A stretch of DNA of 64,000 nt from Burkholderiales bacterium (lineage in GTDB: Bacteria > Pseudomonadota > Gammaproteobacteria > Burkholderiales > UBA11063), in contig JAIEPY010000039.1 of NCBI GenBank assembly GCA_019748155.1, forward strand, positions 1-64,000, written 5' to 3'. The position numbers and the translations under genes were made by a program. Every line of letters begins with the position of its first letter. The stretch's first letter is position 1. Positions 53,974 through 63,547 of this stretch are shown here, piece by piece. The notes under the pieces were generated by a model. The model worked only from the letters and a program-made list of their open reading frames with translations, did not search any database and was not told where the DNA came from.

Positions 53974-54528
53974 ATGCAATTAGATTATTCCAAAGCCCAG
54001 CAAATCATTAGTAACTCTACGGTTTTATTCTCCAAAGAACAGCTGTATTCGGCTCTAGATACGATGGCAAGCAATATTGATGCTGAAATTGAAGGCGAAA
54101 TTCCAGTATTTTTAACCGTAATGAATGGCGGAATGATGTTTGCTGCAGAGCTAGCTAAACGTCTGCAAAGCCCAATTATTATGGACTATATTCATGCTTC
54201 ACGTTACGGTGATGCAATGTATGGTTCAAGTCATATCACCTGGTACCGTCAACCTAAAGAAGAGTTGATCCGAGGTAAAACAGTATATATCTTGGATGAT
54301 ATCTTAGACGAAGGGCATACGATTGCCGAGATTAAACGCTTTTTGATTAATGCCGGAGCAAAAGCGTGCAAAGTTGCCGTAATGGTAAATAAGGAAATTG
54401 GTAAAGATAAGCCGATTTATGCTGATCATGTTGGTGTCAATGCACCAAATCATTTTCTATTCGGCTTTGGCATGGATATATTTGAACTTAATCGTAACTT
54501 GCAACAAATTTATATTTATAACAACTAA
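53974..54528 (+). CDS. hpt: Hypoxanthine-guanine phosphoribosyltransferase
   Basis: A 184-residue purine-salvage enzyme that adds ribose phosphate from PRPP to hypoxanthine or guanine. The PRPP motif is VYILDDILDEGHTI (about 106-119), the flexible loop lies near SSHITWYRQP, and VNKEIGKDKPIYADHVG precedes the base-binding segment. AGGTTT is the only weak ribosome-binding site. It is followed by the AmpE/CobD-like gene after 17 bases. Confidence 0.92.
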   Translation: MQLDYSKAQQIISNSTVLFSKEQLYSALDTMASNIDAEIEGEIPVFLTVMNGGMMFAAELAKRLQSPIIMDYIHASRYGDAMYGSSHITWYRQPKEELIRGKTVYILDDILDEGHTIAEIKRFLINAGAKACKVAVMVNKEIGKDKPIYADHVGVNAPNHFLFGFGMDIFELNRNLQQIYIYNN

Positions 54529-54545
54529 TTACAGGTGTTCTGATT

Positions 54546-55382
54546 ATGTCATTTTTAGCAATATTGTTAACAATCTTTCTGGAACGTCAGAAGGTTTTGG
54601 GTGGTGTTAGAACTTGGTTTAATAGTAAAATTGACCAATATGCCAATTTATTTGTTAATCGTGACTTTCAAACAGTTCGCGAAATCCGCTTGCACTTTAT
54701 TTTTGCTTTGATTCCTTTTTTATTGATAACTCTAGCGCTGATGATATTGCCTTATAGTCGTCACCATATCTCATATTTCTTAATTAATTGCTTCTTTTTT
54801 ATCTTATGTTGTGATATCCTCGGTTGGAAAGAAGAAGCCAAGACGACTAATCGTGGAAATGAATTTCAACAATTTGTTCAAACTTATGCAACTAAGTTTT
54901 TTGCGACAACATTATGGTTTATCATCCTACCTTCGGTTTTAGGCGCAATTTGTTATTTAGTACTAACTGCAATGGGTAACAAACTACGTGCACGTGGTGA
55001 AGAGTCAGTTGTATATTCTGTTGTTGTCGATAAGATGCTTTTTTGGATAAACATTGTTCCTTATACCGTACTTGCGGTATTTATCGCTGCAGCAGGCGAT
55101 TTTGAAGAAGTAATGCGCTATGTATTGGAACAACGTGGAAAAGTTAAGCTAAGTTTCTTCTATCTTGAAACAGTTTTAAATGAAGTGACTTTCAGAGCAA
55201 TTGGTAAAGACAAATTTGCTAAAGCAAAAGCCAATTTTGAAGATGATGGTATTGAAGATATCTGTAAATCAGATAATCTGTTTGATCCTAAAGTAGTTGA
55301 TTATGTGGTAGCCTTACTCTATCGGGCTGGATTGTTTTTTATTGTAACGATAACTGTAATTTCAATTATCAATCGATTTTAG
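54546..55382 (+). CDS. AmpE/CobD-like integral membrane protein
   Basis: A 278-residue polytopic membrane protein of the CobD/CbiB and AmpE group. Evidence is the pattern of 4-5 hydrophobic helices and the segment TKFFATTLWFIILPSVLGA with the downstream NIVPYTVLAVFIAAAGDFEEV, matching the family LPxRLTALxFALAGDF. A cobalamin role is not supported, as no other cobalamin genes are nearby; AmpE-type sensing is equally unproven. It precedes the DUF4124 gene by 1 base. Confidence 0.72.
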   Translation: MSFLAILLTIFLERQKVLGGVRTWFNSKIDQYANLFVNRDFQTVREIRLHFIFALIPFLLITLALMILPYSRHHISYFLINCFFFILCCDILGWKEEAKTTNRGNEFQQFVQTYATKFFATTLWFIILPSVLGAICYLVLTAMGNKLRARGEESVVYSVVVDKMLFWINIVPYTVLAVFIAAAGDFEEVMRYVLEQRGKVKLSFFYLETVLNEVTFRAIGKDKFAKAKANFEDDGIEDICKSDNLFDPKVVDYVVALLYRAGLFFIVTITVISIINRF

Positions 55383-55383
55383 T

Positions 55384-55896
55384 ATGAAGCGCTTATTGCT
55401 GTTGGGTAGCTTGATTAGTATGGCTTGCTATGCGGATGATACGATCTATCAGTATAAAGATAAAAATGGGGCAACCGTATTTACTAATAAGCCAGTTAAA
55501 AATGGTAAAAAAGTGACATTGCCTGCGATAACTGTTTACGCTGCACCAATGACCCAGAATGATTTTAAGGCTAGAGGCTATACTAAGGGTATGCCGAATA
55601 AGAATAATGCTATTCAGGATAATAGTATAAAAAAAGCCTATACTCAAAGCATGAACCAAAATTTAGGCACCAATGAAGTCGGTCGCCAGCAAATTTTAAA
55701 TGAAGAGTTGGCGTTGGAGCAAAAAGCGTTGACCGATTCGCAACAAGCACTACAATCAGGGATGGCAACCAGGCTACCCAGTGAACAAAATAACCCAGAA
55801 CAGTATCAGGCACGGATTAAAGCTTTGCGTGATGCTGTTACTGAGCACCAAAAAAATATTGATATACTGAGTAATCAGTTAGGTGTTAAACATTAA
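55384..55896 (+). CDS. DUF4124 domain exported protein
   Basis: A 170-residue protein with a signal peptide (about 1-18, MACYA cleavage region) followed by a DUF4124 domain (about 20-55), recognised by IYQYKDKNGATVFTNKPV, and then a Gln-rich region with predicted coiled coil (about 95-165). DUF4124 is a small periplasmic domain common in proteobacteria with no defined function. It lies between the AmpE-like gene and accA, all tightly spaced. Confidence 0.82.
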   Translation: MKRLLLLGSLISMACYADDTIYQYKDKNGATVFTNKPVKNGKKVTLPAITVYAAPMTQNDFKARGYTKGMPNKNNAIQDNSIKKAYTQSMNQNLGTNEVGRQQILNEELALEQKALTDSQQALQSGMATRLPSEQNNPEQYQARIKALRDAVTEHQKNIDILSNQLGVKH

Positions 55897-55908
55897 GCAG
55901 GAATATTT

Positions 55909-56874
55909 ATGAAGAGACATTTTCTTGAGTTTGAAAAACCTATTGCCGAATTAAGCAATAAAATTGAAGAGTTGCGCCAGATGCAAGATGAGTCGTCAGT
56001 CAATATATCATCTGAAGTTGAGCTATTGCAAAGCAAAGTTGATGTGTTAACTAAAGAAATTTATGATAGTCTTGGTGCTTGGGAAATTTCTCAAGTTGCT
56101 CGTCATCCGCAACGTCCACGGACACTTGATTATATTAATAACTTATTTACTGATTTTGTAGAATTACATGGCGATCGCCATTATGCTGATGATAAATCGC
56201 TGATTTGTGGAATGGCAAAATTTGGCGAGCAATCAGTAGTGGTTATTGGTCATCAAAAAGGTCGTGACACTAAAGAGAATCTTGAGCGTAATTTTGGGAT
56301 GCCGCGTCCTGAAGGCTACCGTAAAGCCTTACGCATAATGCAGATAGCTGAGAAATTTTCTTTGCCGATTATTACCTTTATTGACACTCCGGGTGCATAC
56401 CCCGGGATTGGTGCAGAAGAGCGTGGACAATCTGAAGCAATTGGTAAAAATTTATATGAAATGTCTAATATGGCAGTTCCTATTATTTGCACGGTAATTG
56501 GCGAGGGTGGTTCAGGTGGTGCTTTAGCAATTGCCGTTGGTGATCAGGTCAATATGCTGGAGTACTCAATTTACTCGGTAATTTCCCCAGAAGGTTGTGC
56601 TTCAATTTTGTGGAAAGATGCGACTAAAGCCAATCAGGCAGCAGAAATCTTAGGGATTACTGCAGATCGTTTAAAAGGCCTAGGCTTGATTGATAGCGTA
56701 GTTAATGAGCCATTGGGTGGTGCACATGCTAATCATGGTGAGATGATGGTTAAATTAAAACGTAACTTAAAAGATAGCCTTAAAAAGCTAAGTGAATTTT
56801 CAGGTGATGAGTTACTTGCACGTCGTTTTGAGCGGATTATGGCTTATGGTAAATTTAAGATTGAAACAGAATAA
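55909..56874 (+). CDS. accA: Acetyl-CoA carboxylase carboxyltransferase subunit alpha
   Basis: AccA forms the carboxyltransferase with AccD, moving carboxyl from biotin to acetyl-CoA to make malonyl-CoA for fatty acids. The 321-residue protein has the AccA N-terminal helices, [13 protein letters not shown], the [16 protein letters not shown] block, and [15 protein letters not shown] with the oxyanion glycines. AGGAAT lies upstream of the ATG. The pairing with tilS matches Neisseria and other betaproteobacteria. Confidence 0.96.
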   Translation: MKRHFLEFEKPIAELSNKIEELRQMQDESSVNISSEVELLQSKVDVLTKEIYDSLGAWEISQVARHPQRPRTLDYINNLFTDFVELHGDRHYADDKSLICGMAKFGEQSVVVIGHQKGRDTKENLERNFGMPRPEGYRKALRIMQIAEKFSLPIITFIDTPGAYPGIGAEERGQSEAIGKNLYEMSNMAVPIICTVIGEGGSGGALAIAVGDQVNMLEYSIYSVISPEGCASILWKDATKANQAAEILGITADRLKGLGLIDSVVNEPLGGAHANHGEMMVKLKRNLKDSLKKLSEFSGDELLARRFERIMAYGKFKIETE

Positions 56875-57823
56875 ACTTTCAGTCGAATCAATACTAAAGC
56901 AGTGGCCATCTGAAATAGATGGTCATTTGTCTTATTGTGTCGGATTAAGTGGTGGAATTGACTCGGTAGTTTTATTGCACTTGCTTAATGCCGCGCGTAA
57001 AAACCATTCATTTAAACTATCTGCAATTCATGTCAATCATGGTCTATCACCACATGCAAATCAATGGCAGAACTTTTGTATCTCCTTATGTCAGCAATTA
57101 GATATTCCATTACAGATTAGCCAGCTACAAGTAGTAAAGCAAGCTGGAGTTGGGTTGGAGAATAGCGCCCGGAAACTACGTTATACTGAATATCAAAAAA
57201 CTTGTGCGGAGGTTATGATTTTAGCTCATCATCGGGATGATCAGATTGAAACTATTTTTAGTCAGATTATGCGTGGCAGTGATGTACACAATATTGCATC
57301 TATGCGTGGTTTAAGCCAACGTAATAAGCAATTTTACTGGCGACCGTTGTTAGATCACTCTAAGAGACAATTGATGAGCTATGCGACGGAACATGAGTTA
57401 GTGCATATTGCGGATGAAAGCAATCAGGATAATACTTATTTGCGCAATTTTTTACGTAATAACATAATTCCTCAATTACTCAGTTATGATGCTAGTTTAC
57501 CACAGAAAGTTATGCAAAGTATTGCTTCAATTCAAGCTAGCGTGCAGCTAAATGATGAGCTAGCAGAGCTTGATTTAGTGCGAGGTCTGAAAGATGGACA
57601 GATTGAAATTACTAAATTTATTAATTTAAGTCCATTACGGCAGCAATCTCTTTTGGCGCATTTTATTCGACAGCATAATCTTGCTTTACCATCTACACGG
57701 CAGCTGCAAGAGTTTATTCGTCAAGCAATTGCTGCTCAACCTGATCGTCACCCTAAACTAAAAATTAATGATAAAAGTATATTAATTCGACAGCGTAATC
57801 TGATCGCGATTCAATACTCCTGA
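56846..57823 (+). CDS. tilS: tRNA(Ile)-lysidine synthase TilS
   Basis: TilS modifies C34 of the minor isoleucine tRNA to lysidine so that AUA is read as isoleucine. The PP-loop is [14 protein letters not shown] (about 35-48 in the 325-residue product), with HVNHGLS and [11 protein letters not shown] further on. The start is uncertain: ATG 56846 gives a 29-base overlap with accA; longer in-frame starts exist inside accA (56792, 56807) without better ribosome-binding sites. The C-terminal domains are shorter than in E. coli TilS. Confidence 0.9.
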   Translation: MVNLRLKQNKLSVESILKQWPSEIDGHLSYCVGLSGGIDSVVLLHLLNAARKNHSFKLSAIHVNHGLSPHANQWQNFCISLCQQLDIPLQISQLQVVKQAGVGLENSARKLRYTEYQKTCAEVMILAHHRDDQIETIFSQIMRGSDVHNIASMRGLSQRNKQFYWRPLLDHSKRQLMSYATEHELVHIADESNQDNTYLRNFLRNNIIPQLLSYDASLPQKVMQSIASIQASVQLNDELAELDLVRGLKDGQIEITKFINLSPLRQQSLLAHFIRQHNLALPSTRQLQEFIRQAIAAQPDRHPKLKINDKSILIRQRNLIAIQYS

Positions 57824-57871
57824 CTACAATTATTAGGCTGTAATTTTTGAGTATGCCTGTAGTTTACTTTG

Positions 57872-58936
57872 CTATTGATAAAGTTCCTGCGTTTTACACA
57901 TATTATTTAGCAGCCAGTATGATTTATCTTTAGCAGATTTATTGCTGATTGAATTAAATTGAAAGCAATAGCTATTTACCTTACGTGCACAAATATCTGA
58001 TAAATAGAACTGATCTCCATTTAAGCAACCATCGCCTTTGATCTTTTGTATTAATTGATGCGCGCTTTGGGTGCTAAATTTTTGTCGGTAATAGTTGAGA
58101 TCATGCGCCGGGTGAATTATTTGAATATTTCCCGATTCTAACTGGTAAATTGGATAATCATTTGACTCGGCAAAAGCATATTGTTTAAAACCCGAAAAGA
58201 ATATTCCTGACTCGTTTTGATTTATGCTCCCATCTTGATAACTAAAGCTGTCACTAATGGTATATCGGTTTACCGATTCAATAGTGATAAAATAATTATG
58301 GTTAAGTCCATTATCTCGAGCATTATTATAGTACGCTGAGAGCAGGAATACATCGTTAGCGCCTAAGGTAAATTTTTTGTCAATGGTGATAGTTGAAAAA
58401 ATTTTCCCTTGTGGTAGTTTGATTAACTGCTGGTTAAGTAGCAACTGCTGAATTTGATTATGAGCTTTTATTTTTGCGTTACTATTTAACTGTATGACAA
58501 CCAAATTACCCGCCGTGATTTTTTGTGAACTGGTGACAATGGGTAGTTTTGCGATCCAGCTTTGAAAATCTGAAGTGCTTTTATTATTAACCGGAGTTAT
58601 TGCCGTTACTTGCTGCTCTTTGTTAACCGCATAGGTATTAGCCAGGAAGTTTTGTTCAGGGAATATGTTATGGCTATATTGAATAGTGGCTTTGCATTTT
58701 AATGGTATGTTATTGCTTGGAATTTGATGCGGGTTATTGCTCAGCATCATTATAACTTTTGCGTTTACATATAGCGGAATTGAGCTATCGAGCTTGCTTG
58801 CTTGAATAAGCTGTTCCTCAATATTTGAACCATCGCAGCTAAGAGGTTCAACTGATTGTGAACATGCAGCAAGCACGCTACCGAGTAAAATTAGTAGCGT
58901 GTGCTTGCAAAGCTTTAGATTAGTATGTTTAAGCAT
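57872..58936 (-). CDS. Unknown lipoprotein
   Basis: A 354-residue exported lipoprotein with lipobox L-A-A-C (Cys25) after a hydrophobic signal. The mature part is Asn/Gln/Ser-rich and mostly beta-predicted, with six further cysteines (one in SCDG soon after the anchor, one in LKCK, and four near the C-terminus in GDGC, DICAR, SYCF and NNMCK), which may form disulfides. I do not recognise a family. It lies 13 bases downstream of elbB on the same strand. Confidence 0.7.
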   Translation of the reverse strand: MLKHTNLKLCKHTLLILLGSVLAACSQSVEPLSCDGSNIEEQLIQASKLDSSIPLYVNAKVIMMLSNNPHQIPSNNIPLKCKATIQYSHNIFPEQNFLANTYAVNKEQQVTAITPVNNKSTSDFQSWIAKLPIVTSSQKITAGNLVVIQLNSNAKIKAHNQIQQLLLNQQLIKLPQGKIFSTITIDKKFTLGANDVFLLSAYYNNARDNGLNHNYFITIESVNRYTISDSFSYQDGSINQNESGIFFSGFKQYAFAESNDYPIYQLESGNIQIIHPAHDLNYYRQKFSTQSAHQLIQKIKGDGCLNGDQFYLSDICARKVNSYCFQFNSISNKSAKDKSYWLLNNMCKTQELYQ

Positions 58937-58949
58937 TTGAATCGACAGC

Positions 58950-59600
58950 TTAGGCTAATTCAACGACTTTATGGACTAACTTATTAATTCCACTGTATGC
59001 CTCGAGAATATTGCCCGCCAGCATATAAGCAGCGGTTGATACAATTTTATATTTTTCATCGACGCAAATTTCATCTACTGTGGATGAATGATGAATTGCA
59101 CCGCGCTTAGTTACCAGTGCCGCAGTTCCTTCATCACTACCGATAGTCATATTTACCGGAAAATTATAAATCGCTGGAATCATCACTGGAGCAATACAAA
59201 TAAATCCAACCACTTTACCCGCGGTGGTGAAGCTTTGCGCAATTTTGCTTAGAGTCGGATTAACTGTATAATCAGCGCCATCTTGTGCTAGCGTAAATAA
59301 ATTAGCTGTAATCCCATTTCCTCCAGGAATGATTAGTGCATCATAGTCATTACTGTTTAACTCTTCAAGTTTTTTTACATTCCCACGAGCAATCCGAGCT
59401 GACTCTACCAACATATTCCGAGTTTCATTAGTTGTCTCATTATTCAAATGATTAGTAACGTGATCTTGCGCTAAATCGGGACTAAAGCATTGATAGTTTG
59501 CGCCAGCTTGCTCAATAGATAATAATGTCAACACTGATTCATGAATTTCAGAACCATCCATCCGTCCACAACCAGCTAAAACAACTGCAATTTTTTTCAT
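58950..59600 (-). CDS. elbB: Isoprenoid biosynthesis glyoxalase ElbB
   Basis: A 216-residue DJ-1-superfamily protein closely matching E. coli ElbB. Signatures are VLAGCGRMDGSEIHESVLTL at the N-terminus, NHLNNETTNETRNMLVESARI, LIIPGGNGITANL, GFICIAPVMIPAI with the nucleophilic Cys, and STAAYMLAGNILEAYSGI. E. coli ElbB has weak glyoxalase activity and was linked to isoprenoid yields; its cellular role is still unclear. It stands between pepN and the unknown lipoprotein, with the inverted-repeat element before it. Confidence 0.93.
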   Translation of the reverse strand: MKKIAVVLAGCGRMDGSEIHESVLTLLSIEQAGANYQCFSPDLAQDHVTNHLNNETTNETRNMLVESARIARGNVKKLEELNSNDYDALIIPGGNGITANLFTLAQDGADYTVNPTLSKIAQSFTTAGKVVGFICIAPVMIPAIYNFPVNMTIGSDEGTAALVTKRGAIHHSSTVDEICVDEKYKIVSTAAYMLAGNILEAYSGINKLVHKVVELA

Positions 59601-59631
59601 AGTATTATTCTCTTAATAAATTTATAATTGA

Positions 59632-59738
59632 TATACTCAATCAGATTCATCACACTGGCTCGTTGACAAGCTTCTCACTTACTATCTGTAAGCTTCGCCG
59701 CTTGTCGCCTAGCAGTATTTCAAATTAACTTGAGTATA
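59632..59738. repeat. Inverted-repeat element B, overlapping the end of pepN
   Basis: A roughly 107-base element between elbB and pepN. Outer arms TATACTCAA (59632-59640) and TTGAGTATA (59730-59738) match perfectly. A core hairpin pairs GACAAGC (59665-59671) with GCTTGTC (59700-59706), and an inner one pairs CTTAC (59678-59682) with GTAAG (59688-59692). The right arm supplies the last pepN codons and the stop. Ends resemble element A at 26351-26511: both contain a TATACT...GATTC left end and a TTCAAA...GTATA right end. Confidence 0.55.
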
Positions 59739-62356
59739 GTCTTGGAAATTAGCTCATAAACATCGTTTGATAATTTCTCTGTCGCTAATATTTCACCCAA
59801 AACTGGTTTTGCCAATTGTTGATATTCAGGTGCTAAACTAGTTAAAATGCTAAAACCGTGCGCAATTCGTGCGCTAACCCCAGAATTAAATTTATCAACC
59901 CGGAGTATTTCAGCGGCAATAAATTTGTACCCCTCAGCACTATTGAAATGACTGCTATTAGCCGTAAATGCCCGAATTAAGGAATAGAGCTTATTCGGGT
60001 TAGCATTATCATATTGTGGGTGAGTAGTTAGTTTTTTAACTTGTTCTAAAGTATCAGCTCGTGAGCTTTGGCTTTGTAGTGTAAACCATTTATCCATTAC
60101 CAGTGGATAATTTTGGTATTCATGGTTAAATTGTATGAGTAATTCTGCCCGTAAATTATCATCGCTGTCATTAATCGCTATTAATGCTGCGAGCTTATCA
60201 GTCATATTATTGGCTGCCAGATATTGCTTTTGAACCAAATTAAGATACTTGGCTGCATTTTTACTGCTCAGTAAATAAGCTAGAGCGGTATTTTTTAGCG
60301 CTCGTTTACCTGCATCATTAAAATCATAGCTTGAGCATTGATTTTGCTGGTAAGTTGCTAACCAAAGTGCCTCTAACGAATCAGCCAGATAAGATTTAAG
60401 CACAACTATAGCTTGATTTAATTTAGCAACATCAACGGATTTTAATTGCGTACATAGCTCAGCAAAACTAGGTAATCCACTAATTAAGTTCTGAATGCTT
60501 GGATTAAGCTGTTTATCTTGTAAGGTTTTGGCAAGAGCATCACTTAGTTGCGTAAAAATCTCGGCACTCGTGTTTTGTGGATTCTGATACAAAGCAATCA
60601 CCGCGTGTTGATAAAGCTTCTGCATGGCTTCCCAGCGGTTGAATGAATCGCTATCATGCGCTGCTAAATTTAACAATTGTGCTGGGGTGTAAGCATAATC
60701 TAAAACTACTGGAGCCGAGAAACCTCGTAATAATGATGGCGTTGGCTGTTGAGTTACTTTAATTTTAAATTCATTGTGCTGTTTAGCAATAAGTAAAATT
60801 GCTTTTTCTTCCGGATAAATTATTTCACCATCGGTAATGCTAAATTCTAGCGCTTGTCCAGCGGCGCTGATTAAGCCTAGTTCTAAAGGAATCAGCATTG
60901 CTTGTTTGTTGTGCATATCTGTAGTATCAGGAATTTGCTGCTCAATATTTAGCGTATAAATTTGGCTCACAGGATCGTAACTATCACTAATTTTTAGAGT
61001 TGGTGTACCAGCTTGGGAGTACCACAGCATAAATTGGCTAAGATCAAAATTATTAGCATCTGCCATTGCCTGACAAAAGTCATCACAGGTTACCGCAGAG
61101 CCATCATGGCGTTCAAAGTAAAGCCTCATTCCCCGTTCAAATCCCGCCCGTCCCAAAAGTGTTTGGTACATCCGTACGACTTCCGCACCTTTTTCATAAA
61201 CCGTCATAGTATAGAAATTATTAATTTCAAGATATGAGGCAGGGCGGACTGGATGCGCCAATGGCGATGCATCTTCGGGAAACTGATTTTGACGGAGTGT
61301 TTTAACCGTTTGAATACGTTTTACATCACGAGCATGTAAATCAGCGGTAAATTCCTGATCTCTAAAGACGGTCAGTCCTTCTTTTAAGGATAATTGAAAC
61401 CAGTCGCGGCAGGTAACCCGATTGCCCGTCCAGTTATGAAAATATTCATGTCCAACCACTGCTTCAACATTGATAAAATCGCTATCAGTTGCGGTTTTAG
61501 TTTCTGCCAAGACATATTTGGTGTTGAAGATGTTCAGCCCTTTGTTTTCCATCGCGCCCATATTAAAATCACCACTGGCAACAATCATATAGCGTTCTAG
61601 ATCATATTCCAGATTGAAGCGTTGTTCATCCCATCGCATAGACCTAACCAGTGAGTCCAAGCAGTGTTGACATTGATTGATTGACTCAGGCTCACTATAG
61701 ACTTCAAGTAATACCTTTCGTCCTGATTGAGTAGTATAAACCGTATCAATTTTGCTAAATTTTCCAGCAACCAGCGCAAATAAATAGCTGGGTTTCTTAA
61801 ATGGATCTTGCCATACTACCTTGGTGCGTCCATCTGGTAATTGTTCTTCGGATATTTTGTTACCATTTGAAAGTAAGATTGGATAATCTTGGGTTTTGGC
61901 AATAATCGTAGTCGTAAAAAGCGCCATTACATCCGGGCGATCTAAGTAATAAGTGATTTTTCTAAAACCTTCAGGTTCACACTGAGTGAATAAATTTCCT
62001 TGTGAAGCATACAATCCCATACAGCTTTTATTGTTAAATGCATCAACTTCAGTGGTGATGGAAAGAGTAAATTCTTTAGGTAAATTATTAATCGTTAATT
62101 CATCATTTGCCAATGTATAATCTGAATGAATTGTATTATTAACCTTTAGCTCAAGCAACTTGGCACTACCACTTAATTTTAAAGTTCCACTTGATTGACT
62201 GGTGTTTTGTTGGTAGTCGGTGTCGCTTTTTACAATGACTTGTTGACTCAATATCTCAAAGCATAGTCGAATATTTTGTGAGAAATAGTTTGGTTGTTGA
62301 TAATCTTTTAAGTACTTAATTTCCGGTTGATTTTGCATAACTAATGTTGCTTTCAT
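59720..62356 (-). CDS. pepN: Aminopeptidase N (M1 family)
   Basis: PepN is a cytosolic zinc aminopeptidase with broad specificity in peptide turnover. The 878-residue protein has MGAMENKGLNIF (GAMEN at 267-271), the zinc site HEYFHNWTGNR (303-307, with Glu326 as third ligand), and the DUF3458 C-terminal domains as in E. coli. Length and motifs are standard. Its stop codon lies inside inverted-repeat element B. The upstream gap to 62685 is listed separately. Confidence 0.96.
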   Translation of the reverse strand: MKATLVMQNQPEIKYLKDYQQPNYFSQNIRLCFEILSQQVIVKSDTDYQQNTSQSSGTLKLSGSAKLLELKVNNTIHSDYTLANDELTINNLPKEFTLSITTEVDAFNNKSCMGLYASQGNLFTQCEPEGFRKITYYLDRPDVMALFTTTIIAKTQDYPILLSNGNKISEEQLPDGRTKVVWQDPFKKPSYLFALVAGKFSKIDTVYTTQSGRKVLLEVYSEPESINQCQHCLDSLVRSMRWDEQRFNLEYDLERYMIVASGDFNMGAMENKGLNIFNTKYVLAETKTATDSDFINVEAVVGHEYFHNWTGNRVTCRDWFQLSLKEGLTVFRDQEFTADLHARDVKRIQTVKTLRQNQFPEDASPLAHPVRPASYLEINNFYTMTVYEKGAEVVRMYQTLLGRAGFERGMRLYFERHDGSAVTCDDFCQAMADANNFDLSQFMLWYSQAGTPTLKISDSYDPVSQIYTLNIEQQIPDTTDMHNKQAMLIPLELGLISAAGQALEFSITDGEIIYPEEKAILLIAKQHNEFKIKVTQQPTPSLLRGFSAPVVLDYAYTPAQLLNLAAHDSDSFNRWEAMQKLYQHAVIALYQNPQNTSAEIFTQLSDALAKTLQDKQLNPSIQNLISGLPSFAELCTQLKSVDVAKLNQAIVVLKSYLADSLEALWLATYQQNQCSSYDFNDAGKRALKNTALAYLLSSKNAAKYLNLVQKQYLAANNMTDKLAALIAINDSDDNLRAELLIQFNHEYQNYPLVMDKWFTLQSQSSRADTLEQVKKLTTHPQYDNANPNKLYSLIRAFTANSSHFNSAEGYKFIAAEILRVDKFNSGVSARIAHGFSILTSLAPEYQQLAKPVLGEILATEKLSNDVYELISKTILKLI

Positions 62357-62685
62357 ATGTAATCGTTAATTAAGTAAATATTATAAGATTAATGAGCTAA
62401 TAACTCAAGCTTGATTTACGCTGGGTGACGATATTATTCTCTGAGTTAACTTGGGATGTTCGTGTTTATTTGAACGTAACTGTTATTGAGCACAGCAACA
62501 ATGAGCTTGAATAGATTAACTATGTGTGATAATGCGACACATTTGCGTATGTATTAGTTGATTTATAGCTTAGTGTGTAAATTATTGCATTGCAAAATGA
62601 TTTTGTTATAAATGTTGCGATATAATTGGAGTTGAGTAAGTAATAACAATAACGAACATAAATCCTAAAGATATTTGGATAGAGC
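62357..62685. other. 329-base intergenic gap between pepN and the unknown membrane protein
   Basis: The gap divides the divergent pepN and 62686 genes. I see no ORF of note or tRNA. TATAAT at 62621-62626 with a weak -35 (TGATTT, 62598-62603) could be the promoter of the plus-strand gene, about 60 bases upstream of its ATG. Short repeats such as TCAAGCTTGA (near 62411) and GAGCTTGA (near 62500), and GTTC...GAAC around a short loop, give local structure but no clear element. Confidence 0.4.
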
Positions 62686-63519
62686 ATGAAAAAGAGAATT
62701 ATAAAATATATAGCATGGAGTGTTACTTCATTGCTAGCGCTGTTTATTGCTTGGCAGGCGCTATTAGTCGCTAATGTATATATGGCAAAGAAAACGGCAA
62801 GAGCAATGATTGGTAATAACTATTATATGCATGATTATTATTATGCAGATATAGGCAATATAACTTATACAGGGCATAATTTTTTATTATATGTCCAGAA
62901 GCCATTTTTGTTTAGCCCTAAGCATTTTTATTTATATTCTTCGAAAGATGGAACAACTTGGAAGCGAGAATTTACATCTATGTTTGGAGGGCTTGATGGT
63001 ACACAAGTTAAACGCTTTGGGAAACAACAAGTATTTGATGACAGCGGGATAATATATAGTTTTACTGATGAAAAATGCCTTTATAATAAGTGTTCTTTTT
63101 CCGAGGGCTATTATTTGGTAAATTTTCCTGTTTATAATAAAAGTGAAAGGTGTTCAATATATTATCAGACAAGCCCGAGCAGTGCTCAATTTGTGAAGCT
63201 TTTAAGTTCAAATAATTGTGAAACTAGTTGGCATGTGTCGACAACTAAGGAAAAGTTATTTCCTATTCCAGACCAAGAGTCATATCCTGAGGTAAATTTA
63301 AAAAGTTTCATGGTTTTAAATAATCTTGCTAAACGTGCTAATTTAAATATCAGTTTGGGAATAGCTCATACGACTTACGGCGATGATAAATACGTAGGCG
63401 TATATAAACAGATAAACGACTACTATTTATTAATTTCATCAGATGGGGTACATTATGAAGTTAAAAAGTTACCATCTGATATAACAGACTCTTTGGCTAT
63501 TTCGGTTTTTAGTGACTAA
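62686..63519 (+). CDS. Unknown membrane-anchored protein next to a lipase-like gene
   Basis: A 277-residue protein with a basic start and one strong hydrophobic segment (about 9-31), probably a signal anchor leaving the rest in the periplasm. The body is aromatic-rich with many Tyr residues and four cysteines (EKCLYNKC, SERC, NNCET) likely to form two disulfides. Repeats of YLYSSKDGTTWKRE and LLISSDGVHYEVKK at either end suggest a beta-propeller-like, BNR-type pattern. I know no family for it. It lies 28 bases before the lipase-like gene on the same strand. Confidence 0.65.
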   Translation: MKKRIIKYIAWSVTSLLALFIAWQALLVANVYMAKKTARAMIGNNYYMHDYYYADIGNITYTGHNFLLYVQKPFLFSPKHFYLYSSKDGTTWKREFTSMFGGLDGTQVKRFGKQQVFDDSGIIYSFTDEKCLYNKCSFSEGYYLVNFPVYNKSERCSIYYQTSPSSAQFVKLLSSNNCETSWHVSTTKEKLFPIPDQESYPEVNLKSFMVLNNLAKRANLNISLGIAHTTYGDDKYVGVYKQINDYYLLISSDGVHYEVKKLPSDITDSLAISVFSD

Positions 63520-63547
63520 TCAACTAATTTCTATAAGGTGAATGATG

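Noticed and set aside
54546-55382. AmpE/CobD-like gene considered as cobalamin biosynthesis CobD
   Set aside because: No other cobalamin gene or riboswitch is present, and the sequence is equally close to AmpE-type proteins.
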